Source: Mytilisepta virgata (taxonomy: Eukaryota > Mollusca > Bivalvia > Mytilida > Mytilidae). From it: 64,000 nt of DNA. Numbering within the stretch: the first letter of the stretch is position 1; every line of letters starts with the position of its first letter. Under the pieces are notes generated by a model, which saw only the letters and a program-made list of their open reading frames with translations, had not been told where the DNA came from and made no database searches. A program made the translations under genes and the position numbers. Positions 1 to 14,000 of this stretch are shown in pieces. The stretch is from NCBI GenBank assembly GCA_028015205.1, contig CM051511.1, positions 3,534,001 through 3,598,000 on the forward strand, written 5' to 3'.

Positions 1-982
1 ATATAAGCAACTATTGTATAGTTAATGTATACGTCAGAGAGACCCAAGTTTGTTTCAAAACCGTTTTTTATTGTGGTAGTGAAAAGATGAAAATATTGTC
101 AAAAGACTTTAAATTATACTAACCATGTTATCTTATACTTAATTTTATCTTTAAAAGAATATTGCTAAAAAGTGTTGCTGTACAACAAGCACCATGTGCC
201 ATGCCAATTTTTCAGAAAGTGTTCATGTTTTCTTCTTATTGTCTGAAAGTAGTTATAAAATTATATAACAGCTTGAAATCGGTATTTTTATTGATGTGTA
301 ATATCTTTTCTGATTGGATAGTGGTATTATCTATATAACTTTTCAAAAAAGATGTAAGGCAGATTTTTATTTGTCATCAATCATTGTGTTTTCGAAAATT
401 TGATGACTCCTACATGTATTTGCTCCAAGAACGGATTTTTGTTAGTTGGAAACCCATAATGGCGTTGATGCGTCCAAAGTATGTCTGATAGGAAATTACA
501 TGCAATGAGGTTCAACTAGTTTAATTGGTGGATCTGAATTCACGTTCTATGTATGGCCAAAGGCAAAAATAATGTTTCTATATTCTATATAAAGCATGTA
601 GACTATGTATATGTATATCGATTGAATGGTTAGACACATTATTCATAAAAATGACAACTCGTCATGACTGTTTAAAAATTATACTAAAAATTCTATATTT
701 CTATAAATAAAATTATTTTAATGATATCTAACGATGTCTAATTATGTACTTATTTGTAACTTTACTGTTGAAACGATAGCAGATTTCAGATTCATTCTGC
801 AAAGTTTTATGGGATTATCATTCATTTATTAATAATATACTGAATTAAAATAATCTCAAAAGGTCATACTAATTTACTTTTAATATTTCCTCCGATCGTG
901 TCATTACATAAACAGGATGTAAGCATACGTGTTTCCTTTCCTGCTACACCACTTGGTAAAAGCTTACGGAAAGCTAGCTACA
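1..982. other. AT-rich non-coding sequence, no gene seen
   Basis: I see no convincing coding signal on either strand. The sequence is AT-rich with short simple runs. If the cadherin ORF that follows is an internal exon, the preceding exons would lie upstream of this window or be unrecognised here. Confidence 0.5.
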
Positions 983-1972
983 ATGCTTGTTTATGGTATT
1001 GTTATATTATTTCAGTGTCTAGTAGTTTGTGAAGGATATGTAGAACATAGGGCACCTAGAATTCTAGTCAAAGTACTCACAGTGAATGGTGTTGCAGAAA
1101 TATCGGAATGGAGCGAAGTAGGTACCTTAGTCGCACTCATATACGTTGATTACGGAGAACCTGTTGCATGTGTCAGTTCCAATGATGATTTTATGCTGGA
1201 GAGCATATTTCAAGGAGTATATAAACTTCTATTACAACGGAAACTCGACCGAGAGATACGGATTTCCCATTTTGTAACCATCGTATGTGCAGATACAGCA
1301 AATCCAGATATTCAAAATTCTGTGAATTTAAGAGTTTTGATAAAAGACGAAAATGACAATACACCACGATTTCACAAAGACCACTACGAAGTAGAACTTT
1401 ACGAAAACAACCCTATTGGATACTATGTCTTCCGAGTCTTAGCATCGGATATGGATACTGGAATGAATGGACATATATCTTTCAGGGTAACGGAAGATAA
1501 AGGTTTTAGTGTCAATTCTGATACTGGGGACGTATTCACCACACGATCATTTGATAGAGAGGAAATACCAACATTAACGTTTGTCATCACTGCAACTGAT
1601 CATGGGTATCCTTCACTGAGCACTAATGCAAACATTACTGTTAAAATCATTGACGTCAATGATAACAGCCCAGTTTTTACTTCCCCTAATTACGTTTTTT
1701 CTGTAAAACGTAATGACTCAATTGGACATGTCGTGGGGATCGTTTCAGCGAGTGATCGCGATGAAGGTCTTAATTCCCAAATAGATTATTCCATATATGG
1801 AGCACACAATGGACAAACTCTTCCTTTCAATGTATTGCCCAGTGGTCAGATAGTAACAACAGCTGAGATTAACAAAAGGGAAATGTACATGTATCGCTTG
1901 CATGTGGAAGCTAAGGACAGGGGTGTTCCGCCGAGATCGGCTTCATCAAATGTAACGGTAATAACATTGTAA
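983..1972 (+). CDS. Protocadherin-like protein, short or partial (about three cadherin repeats)
   Basis: This ORF encodes about 329 aa from the first ATG, which begins a hydrophobic stretch (MLVYGIVILFQCLVVCEG) that could be a signal peptide. Cadherin repeats are calcium-dependent adhesion modules of the cell surface. Visible motifs are ISEWSEVGTLVALI in a degenerate first repeat, DENDNTPRF, ASDMDTGMNG, DVNDNSPVF, ASDRDEGLNS and AKDRGVPP. The first repeat resembles a middle protocadherin repeat but lacks a clean D-x-D and its preceding DxND linker. The ORF stops in the last strand of repeat three, before the next DxNDN, and has no membrane segment. A donor-like AACG/GTAATA ends the exon in phase 0 at 1957, five codons before the stop. 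An acceptor-like ATATTATTTCAG ends at 1015, also in phase 0. It is therefore either an internal exon of a longer protocadherin or a truncated copy. The family call is firm; the gene boundaries are not. Confidence 0.65.
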   Translation: MLVYGIVILFQCLVVCEGYVEHRAPRILVKVLTVNGVAEISEWSEVGTLVALIYVDYGEPVACVSSNDDFMLESIFQGVYKLLLQRKLDREIRISHFVTIVCADTANPDIQNSVNLRVLIKDENDNTPRFHKDHYEVELYENNPIGYYVFRVLASDMDTGMNGHISFRVTEDKGFSVNSDTGDVFTTRSFDREEIPTLTFVITATDHGYPSLSTNANITVKIIDVNDNSPVFTSPNYVFSVKRNDSIGHVVGIVSASDRDEGLNSQIDYSIYGAHNGQTLPFNVLPSGQIVTTAEINKREMYMYRLHVEAKDRGVPPRSASSNVTVITL

Positions 1973-4900
1973 TACAAGTATATTAAAAGATTTAACATTA
2001 TGTAGTGTTTTATTGCTCATATAAACTAATCTATGGTACACAGAAAATTCACAATCCGCATGTTGAATTTTGAGTCCCAGATTCCTCTGATGATAAACAT
2101 CCGTGCAACAGTTATGTCATTGGAGCCCACTTTATATGCAAACTGGAAATTTATTGATCTTCCTAGAGTCGGTAAATTAATTGTTTTTAGACTAACAAAC
2201 ATACATGGTTTTTTCTCCCTATAAACCTTAAGTTTCATTTCTATAGCTATTTCTTCTTCAAAAAATATTTAAGGACCTTTCACTCCATGTCCGTTTTCCC
2301 TCTTATTATTAATATCAAATTCTTTGTGTAGATGATGATATACTTGTGTCTTTCAAGCGATTTTCCTTAATATTAAGCTTCACCAGGTACACGAATAATC
2401 GAAAATCGGGAAAGAAAAAAATAATAATCAGGATATTTAAAATCCATGCAAGTTCACATTTGCTTGGGCGATAGAAACTATAAGTTAATTTAAATTAGTT
2501 GCGTTTAATTTATGAACCGTCAAGAAGTAGACCTAATGATTCTTTTTCACTTCTTGTGCCATTTAAAAATGGCCTGATACATATGCATTTAAGATCACTA
2601 ACAAATGCACAACGCCACAATAATGACTATTGGCTTGCTATTGTAATGCTGTGCGAGGGATTGTGAAGTATGTTTTAGCTCTCCCCTTTGCTCATAGAGC
2701 CCCTATTGTACTAGCAGTCTGTATAGTTGATGATAGTGAATCATCATTACACCGATTACATATAGATGCATTGTATATATGACGTATTGCCCATGCCACG
2801 TTTACCCGAATCCTAACTGGCGCAACACAATCTAAACACTTACTTTTTTATAAGACAGTTGTTCAACACAGATCCAAATGCAGTGTTTTTGCTGCGAGTA
2901 CACGTATCCCCTATCGTGTGACATGGGTTTTGGTCCTGAATGTTCCCCTTCATTCCAAATGGCACAAATGCTTGACAACAGACCAACAGTTTAACTAGAC
3001 CACTTTCCAGTTAGTGTGTTTTTCTGCAAGTTGTGTTGTAACAAATACATTTTACGTCATCGTTATTTACGGCTTTTTTACGATTTATAAAAAGAAATAG
3101 GAATATGCACAAGGGGTTGTAGCTTGAGTCAAATAGTAGTGTTTTTTCAAATTACCAGTTACTTGCTAGTTTTATTTGCACAGTTATCGACTTTTTCTAA
3201 AGTTGTTTGTCCTTAGATTTATTTCTGTTTCTAGGGAAACGACACGATATTTAATAAAACTGTATTTTACATTTCGAATGATATCCAAAGTATTTAGTTA
3301 AAATTACATCTTTTTAATTATACGAAATTTATCTCTTTACAATATCCTGACTAAGTGTTTGACCTTTACAGGCTATGATAAAACACAGAAAATAATTGTT
3401 GACATACTAATGATATCACTAATCAAGATGAATGAAAAGGAAAAACGAATGAAAAATAAAATAAACTGACATAGAGTCTTAGTATATGTAAGAGAATGAT
3501 AATCTCTTTCTTCATGATATTAAGTACGAACGTTAGCGAGTACTTATCATGAAGAAAGAGGATTATCATTCTCTTACAAAGATCTAATGACCTCTTGATT
3601 GGTTTTAGTTAAGTATAATTGTTTTCAAGATCAGTACAAGGTTTATAGTTAATGCATGATATCCTTTTAGACATTTCATTTATGAATTAGTCGCAGTGAT
3701 TTAAGGCATTTCTCATAATTTGGGAACTTTTAATTGCATTTTAAGCATTCAAAGATGAAATGGTGTTTCCTTATTGTGAGTATGAATGTAAAACATTTAA
3801 CATATAAGTAAGGAATTATCTTTTTGTTTATTTACAGTTTAAATCAATAAATTTCAAAATATGAGTTACAACTATATTTTATTCCACAAGGAATTCCCCC
3901 TGTATACATAATTTAAATACTACTTCATATAAAAGTATAGGCTAAAATTTAAATGTTCAAATCAAATAAAAAGAAGTAATCAGTCTTTTACCCCCTGTTT
4001 TAATTATATCGGAATAATTGAAATGTCGATTCTTACCAGCCGCGGGTCAAGTAATCTGATTTTAGAGTTAAAAAAATGTTTTTAGATAAAGGTGTAGGTA
4101 GAATTTAATTAATGAGATGTTTCTTTTTTTTATTGGTCTTATCGTGTTTAACGTTCAACATTACCGATCTTAAAAATTACAACAGTTACTTTTTATTAGT
4201 ATATTTTTTTTTCAAATTCAAATTAAATTTTTAATAAGCTGCACTCACAAATTCAGTAAGCTGATAAATGTGCTTCGAGGCAGTTGTAACTCGTTAATAG
4301 GAATTCATTGTTTTGAGTGGTAAGAAAACAATAGGATAATCCTTTACTAAGAACATGTTTTACATTCATTCTTCACAATTAAGAAACATCAAATCCTGTA
4401 ATTTCATTGGTCGAGAGCATTTTGCTATATTCTAATTGTTTTTTAGCCCCTTTAACCCTTATATATTGAAGAATATAGAAAAAAATATGTTGGCCTACTA
4501 CTGAAAGTACCAAATATTTACGATTGTATTTGTCACACGTGCTCCGTTAAAAACCAGCATAGAACAAACAGAAACACAAAAATTACAATATACGCCTGTT
4601 TTAAGAATTCAATTTTCATGTTTATTGAACTCAAAAACGTGTGTCGGATAAATTATTTCTTTTAGAAATAAATTCGGCGATTAAATTATCATAATTAACT
4701 CATTTTTTCTATAATTTTCGATATATCTATTTGTTTTACAGTGTAATTTCTATCAAAAATATGCCCCGTTGTCCTTAAATCCTAGCACGAACACTGTAAG
4801 AAGTAACAAAATACACGACAAAACGGTTTTTTCTCTCATGTACTTTGGGGACTCATTTTGTCTCAGGTTTACAAGAAATAAATTCTACAATTTAATTCAG

Positions 4901-5372
4901 TATTTCTCTATATTTCATAAATTTATATTTCTTATAATATAAATAATTTGCTCGTATCAGTTATCATCTGTGTTACTTCTGTAATAATTATGGCCGCATT
5001 TTTACTAATTTCAAATTGGCCGTTAAACTCAATACCGATAATTGATCACGTGGTCATTAATGTAATTACTCCTAATGATTGACAGCTGTCTCTGGTATTT
5101 TATCACATCATGATTCTAATCACTTCCACCCAACAAGGCAATTAATTTAATTGACTAACTGTATCGTGCGTAAAACAAATGTAATTACAAATTATTACTT
5201 ACATAGTATTGTCTTATTAGTTTATGTTTTTTTTTCAGTGGTATTTATTTTTTTAAATCTTTTTTGTTCCCAACAATATCTCAAAACGCTTGATTAAAGC
5301 ATTGTTATTATACATGTCAAATCTTCCTATATATGGTCATGTAGCTTATAGAATATTGTACTTTTTAAAAAA
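1973..5372. other. Non-coding AT-rich stretch with one foldback
   Basis: No supported gene. Small overlapping ORFs near 2030-2240 on both strands have no recognisable domain. The only clear structure is the hairpin at 3488-3577. The block around 2600-3000 is less AT-rich than its surroundings and may be an old repeat, but I cannot name it. Confidence 0.4.
3488..3577. repeat. Short foldback (inverted repeat, about 40-bp arms)
   Basis: The left arm starts GTAAGAGAATGATAATC and the right arm is its near-perfect reverse complement, ending GATTATCATTCTCTTAC. The loop is about 12 nt and reads GAACGTTAGCGA. A transcript would form a long hairpin. I saw no coding content. Confidence 0.85.
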
Positions 5373-5373
5373 A

Positions 5374-5423
5374 ATGATGATGATAATAATGATGGTGATG
5401 ATGATGATGGTGATGATGATGAT
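5374..5423. repeat. ATG/GATGAT microsatellite
   Basis: Imperfect repeats of ATG/GTG trinucleotides. The ORF spanning them is a product of the repeat, not a gene. Confidence 0.9.
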
Positions 5424-5708
5424 ATTCTTTCTTTTTTTTAATTATCATTCTTTGTGCTTTACATGTTTACAGTTATGAAAGTTTACAAAATTTCAGCGGG
5501 ATAACGCCAGCTGTATATAGGCAGTTGTATAGGCAACACCGTTCTTTTTTCTTAGTGGGTAAGAATTAGGCTTGATTTCTTTCGACATATGTCATGACCT
5601 AAATACATATATTTTTTTTCAAATCCACCACTATGTGACCTATGCACATTGAATCTTTAATATTTTTACACTTTTTAACCACATCTGTTCCTTCAGCTTC
5701 AAAATCTG

Positions 5709-5953
5709 CCACCAATCGTGCAGGCCAGACTGTATGAAATTACATTTATACAGAATATTAAAAGAAAAGTAAAAGTTTTGTTAATTAAACAATATTAAGA
5801 AATTGCCTTATCTATCATCCAAGCTGGGACTATTATACCACCAATCGTGCAGGCCAAACTGTATTAAATTACATTTGTACAGAATATTAAAAGAAAAGTA
5901 AAAGTTTTGTTAATTAAACAATATTAAGAAATTGCCTTATCTATCATCCAAGA
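5709..5953. repeat. Tandem duplication, two copies of about 130 bp
   Basis: Copy one starts CCACCAATCGTGCAGGCC at 5709 and copy two starts with the same word near 5839. The copies are nearly identical through GCCTTATCTATCATCCAAG. They lie about 0.6 kb upstream of the K+ channel start codon. High identity suggests a recent duplication. Confidence 0.9.
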
Positions 5954-6573
5954 CATAGCCTTTTGATCTGACAATTCCACCGTTCGATACGTAACCGACT
6001 AATCTTAGAATGATTGGAACTGCCCTATCGATCGGATTGTGTTATAGTGCTGTCAATATTCTCTATGATGATTGATAAAAATACCCATCTGTATAAAGTT
6101 AGTTTATACACCGGAACTTCACATTGTTTGGCTGAATGCAGTTGTCAATAATATCGCCACAGACTTCATCGTGGTTGTAATTATGTTAATCTCTAATCAA
6201 ACAACAGAATATAGATGTTAATCTGTAATCAAACAGCAAGATTTGGGTGTAAGCTAGCTGCATAGCTATATGTATATATACCTAAATGGATATATGTTTT
6301 TCACAGATTCTGGCATCAATTCCGTGAAGAATTAAGTGATGTATTACTAATTGACGAATTGATTAGTGTCACTGTTACACCGCAAACTAATTTTTTATCA
6401 AACAGGAATCATGTCATATTATTAGAATAAAGTGCAATAGATTTTAATATTTTATGGAACTTGAAAACGGTAACAGATTTAATAATTGTTGCCCACACAA
6501 AAAATGATTCTCAATCGATTTTTATTTTAAAGCAGGATTTAATGTTTGAAGTAGCTTCTGTGTTGAAGGCAGA

Positions 6574-7044
6574 ATGGATTACATTATCTTTAATATTAGC
6601 GGAACTATATTTCGTCTGCACAAAAACACGTTTTGTCGCCTGCCGTCACATTGCTTTGACAATTCGGTGTCAAAATCACAGAAAAATGAAGATGGGAAAG
6701 AAATCTGTGAGGAATATTACCTTGAAAGACATGCTGAAAGTTTTACTGCAATTTTGTGGTTTTATACTAATGGAGAGCTTCATATGCCATCTTCGGTCTG
6801 TCCATCTGTATTTTGTAGAGAGCTACAGTTCTGGCAAATTGACGAAAGAAAAATGTCTCGATGCTGTTATATGAAATATGTTTCATTCTTTGAGGACCAG
6901 GCGTTACTGAAAACATTTGAACTAGAAGAAAGAAAAGCGGACACTTCTGGAAAGGTTCTACGTCCATCAAATAGCAAGTGGGAATATTTCAGGAGAAAAG
7001 TATGGAGGGTGTTAGACGACCCAATGTCTTCTTTATTAGCTAAG
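6574..7044 (+). CDS. Shaw-like (Kv3-type) voltage-gated K+ channel, exon 1: T1 domain
   Basis: This exon encodes residues 1-157, the N-terminal T1/BTB tetramerisation domain of a Kv channel, which sets subunit partnering in the cytoplasm. It opens MDYIIFNISGTIFRLHKNTF, followed by RHAESFTAILWFYTNGELHM. The zinc-binding signature of non-Shaker T1 domains is complete: H70-x5-C76-x20-C97-C98. The end, VWRVLDDPMSSLLAK, is the usual linker before S1. The ATG at 6574 is the first in frame after a TGA at 6547. The donor AAG/GTAAGG at 7044/7045 is in phase 0 and joins to the exon at 15609, which supplies S1-S6. An overlapping ORF at 6461-6874 is in another frame and is not real. Subfamily assignment (Shaw/Kv3) rests on T1 and S4 similarity and is inferred. 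Confidence 0.9.
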
Positions 7045-8191
7045 GTAAGGTTAAACATATAAATAATTAGGATATGTAGGTGCGCAAGTGAGTGAGGCAA
7101 CCTACAGTCAACTAAATGTGGAAGGGACCATATTGAACTTAAAGTGTGGGGGGGGGGGGGGGGGGGCGGGGTGAGATTTTGCTGTGTATTGAAGGCTTCT
7201 GTGACTTTAATATGAAGATCAGCAATTAACAGCACTGTCTGTCTAAAGAAGTTAAACATTATATCTTTACATAATAATTATTCATGAAATTAGTAAATAT
7301 GCATCGTTACCACCGGGTCAATGTCTGATCTCCATTGAAAACTTTTCCTGTGTTTTCTTTCTCTTTTACTTCGTGACATTAGAATTAATATAGGCTATTT
7401 TCCATTCGTTCAAAATTATTTCATATCTTTCACATGTTTCATCAAAACACTGATTGATGCAATTGTGGACTTTGCCAGCAGACAGGGTAAGGGTAAACAG
7501 GAAGCAATTGACACAAGGTCAATAAATGTGCTATTCTTGCCTTCATTGGTGCCTTTGAACGTCAATGTGAGGATCCCCATTGGAAACATTGTCTTCAATT
7601 TCTTCACTACAATTATGTAATTGCTGATAAAGATCCTATACATGTAATAACATTGTTTTTGTCTTGTAGAGTCAAAATAAATTTGATCCCGTTTAAAGGC
7701 GCATTTTGATACCAACAGGAGATATATCTGTCTCATCTTGTCCGATTTACTGGATACCCAAACTACTTAAGTGTTCATACAAGAAGAGGTCTAACGCTAG
7801 TTTGCACTTCTAAACCAATTTCAAAGCTTCTTAATGCTTTATTCGCACCTATAATTTACCCTTCCACAGATTAAAATAAAGATTATGTTTTAAATGATCT
7901 AATCCACCAAAGTGTTCGGTTAAACAAGGAATAAAAGGTATAATAAGGTGAGAAGGGGATGTGGCGTGAATACATATGAGAACGTATCTCAAGTAAAAAA
8001 GTTGAATGACATAAAAAGAAAATAAACAACACCGTATAATTGTTCTACACCTTAGACGTTTGTGTAATATGTAAAACAATAAACCATATCCCATACCTTA
8101 CAAACAGATAAAGACTACCCTTGGCATCAACTTAAAACAGCAGTACATAATTACTAGATTTGTACACATGTTAATCCCTCATCCATATTAT

Positions 8192-8364
8192 AAATTAATG
8201 CAGGTCTGGTATTAGATAGAGAGAACTAGTGCACAGTTTCAACCAAATTAATGCAGATCTGGTATTAGATAGAGAGAACAAGTGCACAGTTTCAAACAAA
8301 TAATAATAAATTAATGCAGGTCTATTAGATAGAGAGAACAAGTGCACAGTTTCAAACAAATAAT
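8192..8364. repeat. Tandem repeat, three copies of about 60 bp
   Basis: Each copy carries AAATTAATGCAG, a TATTAGATAGAGAGAAC segment and AGTGCACAGTTTCAA. Copy three lacks a few bases in the middle. Intronic. Confidence 0.85.
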
Positions 8365-10679
8365 TTGATGCTGATGTTATCTTGCTGGAATTACTTGTTG
8401 ACAGTAAATGTTATGTTGAGTTTGGAGGAAAACTTTTAACAGAAATGTCAGATTATTTCAAACTTAGACTTACACAAAGACCTCAAAAAGGGACAAAACT
8501 TTAACCTTTTTGGGTGTGAACTTCTACTTTCTTAGCAGTAAAAGACCAAAGTCTGCAGCCTAAATTGGATATTTTCCAGTTAATTTGCTACTGTAATATT
8601 CCCAGAATTTAACCAAAATTACCCCACCTGTTATGTGACGCGGTCCGTTAACGGAGCTTATCCATCATAACACCTAATGTCACTCCTATTTGCAGTAGCT
8701 AAATTTTTGGAATTTTGTTTAGTTCTGCTCCAATTATATCTGACTGTTGGGATTATTTTCCTTTGGTTATATATTTGTGTTACTGTCCTCACCAATTTGT
8801 ATTGTCTTTTGATTGTGATCTTGTGAACTTTCTATTACATCTTATGTATCCATTTTTATCTTATTTACAAAGTGGAACCGAAAAAGTGGTGTTTATGGTG
8901 ACTCACGGAAAGACGGACTGAAAATTCATCGCTATAGCCACCTTATCTTTTTTTCGATAGAGAGATAAAAAGTTATTAATTATGTATAGCTGTAACAAAC
9001 ATGTATCAGAAGGTTTTAGAACAATTATTGCACTGATATAAATTTAAGATTTTTATTGTCACTGCAGGCCCTTTAGATGACATTAGGATTAGCTTTTTTT
9101 CACTAGGTTACTAATCCTCATATCAGTGTTTCATATTTGGGTAAGGTTTAATTCTTAGGGATAATCTAAATTGATTTTATCATTGAACTGTATTACTCTC
9201 GGATAAATCTTTCTATCTGTTTTACGTTAATGAACAGTAATAGCCGTATTCCCCTGTCGTATTCAAAGTATTATGACATAGTATCGATTAATGTGTATCT
9301 TACTTGATTTGATAACTATTTAGATGAAAAAAAATTATCAAACCATCTATAGAGCATAGGTTATTCAGAAATGATAAGAAAATAAGATATTGGAGATTAA
9401 CCCAGATTACAGATTTATTTGTTCATTACATTTATAGATATTAGAGTTCAAATTTAAGTAATATCAGGATTGTACAGGAAAGAATAAACAAATGCCTGAT
9501 GCATTGATATTCTAAATTTGAAACAATGAATAACAATAAAAGTTATTCTCTAATATCGGATTTTTGTCGCCCCCATCCCGGAAGTTTATCTTTTTTTCAT
9601 TTGTCTTGTTTTATTCGCAGAAAGCATCTCAATATGACTAATATAACATCTGATAAAAGATTCCGTTGTATAAAATTCTGAAGATGTTGTCTGTTCCTTA
9701 ATTAATTCATCTTTAGGGTGTGATTATTGAATAGGCAAGGAAGGAATGTGAAAATGCCAAGCAAATGGAATTAAGTAGTAGTTTATCATGAAAAAAAAAA
9801 GGTATGGACGCCAAGAAAAAGATTTCAGGGTTGAATTCCATCCCCCCTCCCCAATACAAATCAAATGTTTTCTCCCTTAGTTGAGATTGACCAGACCAAA
9901 TACTAATACCTACAGAGCGGTAAGAAATAAATGATTTTATGCTGAAAGAGTTGATGTATGATTTAATTTATTAGGTTTATCATGGTTCATCATTTCATTT
10001 GATATTAAAAATTGTGATCGATCATGTGATGAATTATCTTAATAGCATTAGGTTTTTGCTTTAATTAAAATGTCAGGGTCTTTTCTTCGCTTTCCATATT
10101 CATGATATTGGCAAAATTATATACATATGTGTAATTTATTGATTGAATTTGCAGCTGCGTCTTTGCAGAACACATATATGGTGTGATAACATTTATCGAA
10201 GAAGTTCGCTTTAACCGGTGTTTGGAGACTGTTGTGAACTTGCAGTGTGGTGAAAGATTTTTTCCGGATTAAACAAAACACTGCGACTTTACGATACGAA
10301 AACGTTGGTTCTTTGCTGAAACCCATTTCATGTAAGGATTTTGTGTCAATAATTGATCCACCAGATTCCCTCTTTCGTATTACACGTATTATTCCATTAT
10401 ATGTTTGGAATCCGTGGAACGTTTCCCGAAAGTTGAGGTGTATATGCTCTTACTTTTTTACAGCCATATGGCATTTATTGTTGAGGTGATATCTCATACA
10501 TGTACAACATCATTTTCACCTTTGTGGTCTGTTTATACAATTCGTGTGTCTTGTACAGCCCATCTAATTTATTGGCCCAATGTATACGTACATTTGTACC
10601 TTACTGTCGAGTTATCTAACTTATATCCCGATATGCTTTGTGATTTTTTATAATATGCTTAGTTTATTGTGTTGCCTTT

Positions 10680-11066
10680 CTTAACATCAGACTCCGACAT
10701 CTTTTGAAATGAGTTTTACTGTATGTATCGCTGTGTGTTTGTTTATTACACATTGGCTAGAGATATAGGGGGAGAGTTGAGATCTCACAAAACATGTTTA
10801 ACCCCGCTGCATTTTTTGCGCCTGTCCCTAGCCTTTGTTAGCCTTGTGTGTGTTTTTTTTAATTTTGGTTCATTTGTATGTTTCGGAGTTTAGTGTGCCG
10901 TCCATTTCGCTGAACTAGTATGCCTTATTGTTTAGGGGTCAGCTGAAGCCCGCCTCCAGCCTTTCTCGCTGCGTTGAAGACCCATTGGTAGCCTTGAGCT
11001 GTTTTCTGCTCTATGATTGGGTCGTTGTCTCTTTGACACATCCACCGTTTCCATTCTCTATTCTAT
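10680..11066 (+). repeat. Dispersed repeat, 3'-end-like block
   Basis: The block has a denser, mixed composition than its AT-rich surroundings and ends GTCGTTGTCTCTTTGACAC followed by a CATT-rich tail. From memory, this wording is common in mussel genomic sequence as the end of an interspersed repeat. That is recognition, not a search result. Confidence 0.4.
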
Positions 11067-14000
11067 CTTTGACTTTCATTATAAGGTTTTCGGGCAAAAG
11101 ATAAAACATATATTCAATAGATTTATTTTACTGTGTATAATTTTTTGATAAACCTTCAATAACATAGATGCCACGCAATCAAAATTTAGCAAATCATTTT
11201 TATCAGAATAGTGCTTGGGGTCGTGTTGAACTTGCAGTAGGTCGTGTTGAAAGCTCCAAATGTGACTTTAAAGGTGAAGAGTCGCAACAATCATAACAGC
11301 GGTGTTCCTTGCTTAAACTTTTATCATGCATATGCAGGCATGTGAAATTACATCTGATCTTTTTACTAGCCAAAATATAAGGAGTATCCATGGTTCTCGG
11401 TTGTAGAACTCTCAAATGGGTTATAATAGAACAGAGGTAGCAATATAAAAGAAGTCTATTTAAATGGAACACAAAAAACACTAGAACTAGAACATGTAAA
11501 AAGAATACAAACTTTTATAAAAACCAGAAGTAAACGTAAGGTAAACATTCCGTGCTTCGTAAACAACAGCCGTCATCTGATCCAACAAAGTCAATCCGGT
11601 AGTAATCGGAAATGAGTGAAGAATCATAATGTGTAACGACTAAAATATCTATGACAAAGTAACTTCACTCCTTCTTTCCTTTCATCGTAATTAATTACTG
11701 CATATACCAATGATTCAATAATTCTAATTTTCTCTAAAAGCGGATTTTCCATTTTCATTGTGTGATATATGGTTTCTTTGCATGAAATATGACGTCACCC
11801 AACACTTATGTCTTTGCTTAAGTTCTGTTTTTTCTGCACCTGAGATCAGTTGATTATTGTTTGAAATGTGCAGAATTTATGTATAGCTAAGGAATTCATC
11901 ATCATCACCTTTCCGGCTTTTGAAGAATATCGTATGCACTAGAGTTATTAGTATCTGGGTAAGCGTCTATGAGACAACATATCCATCATATTGAACCTGG
12001 TAATTGAATGATTGTATGTATATCTTCAGGTTTTTGTCTAGGGGTAATTTTTGAGGGGGTAATTAGTGTTGTTTATGAATGAAAAACAAAAACCACGTGC
12101 TAATGTTAACCTTTTATGGTAAACGCCGATTTCCATCAATAAAACTGACATTTTGCAGGTACGTTTTATTTCTTTCTCAATGATAATGGAATACTGTGAA
12201 CATTTTTTTTCATATCTGGCCTGAAAAAAGTCTCATCTGGTTTTTGGGAAAGGGTCAATTTGAGAAAAGAACATCAGTATCCCTCCCATAGTCATATAGG
12301 TGAAGAATCAGCGCAAACGAGAGACATGTCAATACGTTTTTCTACCAAATAGATAAACCCAGTGAAGCGTATCTGAAATCAAATATCCTAGTTGTTAGTA
12401 CTTCCTTTTTATAATAAAATAACAATCCAAAGATACTAATAGTAGATATATGTGCAATACAAGGAATGAACCCTTAGTATTTCTATTATTTTTGAATTTT
12501 GCTAAATACTGGTAATTTCTGTAACAAATCAATGAATAATCATGTCAGACAAGTCTGACGACTGGGTTGGCGAATACCCTCGGGGACCTAGGGTATAACG
12601 TGGTTATTCATAATTATATAAATTACAGTCTTTGATTTAGTATGAAAATGATGATGCAAACCGATTCTCTGGTAGTCAATAGCAATTATACTATATACAA
12701 AATGCAGAAATCAGCAGATCTTATTGCTATTTAATCAAATTTCATTGTGATTTGATAACTACATATATTCTAACAGGCCTGAAATTTGTTATTTGGCTAC
12801 ATTATACGTTTTAATACAACATATTCCCCTGACTAGGCATGTGCAATGAGAAACAACTGAAACGAGCGTCAGAATTTTTAACCATGAATAGGGGAAATCC
12901 GTTTTTTTTAGTTTGGCGATGTAGGACTGGTGGGCGGGCGGGCGAGCGGGACGCACCGCACAGTGATGATGGAAAATCCCACCTTCTCTGTCATTCAGAA
13001 AACTTCTTTTAAGTGAGTTTTAGAGAATAAATGTCTTAGGAAGAAAACTGTGAAATTCATAATAACGGGCTGTAGACATTCGATTGGTGATGAACAGAAA
13101 ATGTAAATTTTTTGCAGTTATATATAATAAAATTTGGATTATTCTCTCCTCGAAATCTTTTATGCTTAATAGTTCCTGTTATATATTGAATAATTTCACA
13201 TAAACAACGCCATTAGCATTTTAGTTATTGGAAATAATTTATTCCATTACACTTCAGAGTGTCTATATCTCAATCCAGCTTGGTCTAGACACACATTATA
13301 GATAGTTTACTGGCTTATTTTCGATAAATGTCAAAAGCGTTTTAGCGGCAAGACGTATCTTGCGCTTCCAGTTTCGTGGATAATCGTATAGATGTCTCAT
13401 TACGTGATTTGTTCAAGTCGGGTTAAGTGGGTTAAGATATAAACTGTCTAGGATTCTCTATAAACAACAGCCTCGATATATAATAATGTCATGTAAATGC
13501 ATGGATTTATTTATTTAAGTTCTCATGAGTATCATCAGCCAATATTTTATTTTATTTTGCATTACATTATTTTATTTCATGTAGCTGTTCTTTAATAAAA
13601 AAAAAAAAACTTAATAGTGTGTATATTGTGATTGCTCTGCTTAGTCTTTGGGCTATATGATTGGGAAAAAATTTATGTATTCTGTTGCAATATGTCGATT
13701 CTGGCCTGAAATAGATACTTAAAATATTACTGATATGAAATGTTTGGAAATTGCATATCAGAAGGGGTATCTCCCTCATGCACAAATGGCTTTTGGTTCA
13801 AAAAACAAAATCAAAATGCTTGATGAGCTTGATACCTAAAAGATCATAAATGGGGAAAAATGTTTCCCCAAAGAGGACAAAGCAGTTTGTAAATATTTTT
13901 TTTTTCGCCCGGATAAGGGCTTTGTTGGATATTCATAGTTTATACTAATTAGAACATCAGATGAGAGTTCTATTATCAGAAAAATTTAATATGGGACTAT

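Noticed and set aside
2026..2238. Pair of overlapping ORFs of 63 and 70 codons on opposite strands
   Set aside because: No recognisable domain, no splice support, length expected by chance.
6461..6874. 137-codon ORF overlapping the K+ channel T1 exon
   Set aside because: A different frame over the same bases; the T1 domain with its zinc motif is in the 6574 frame.
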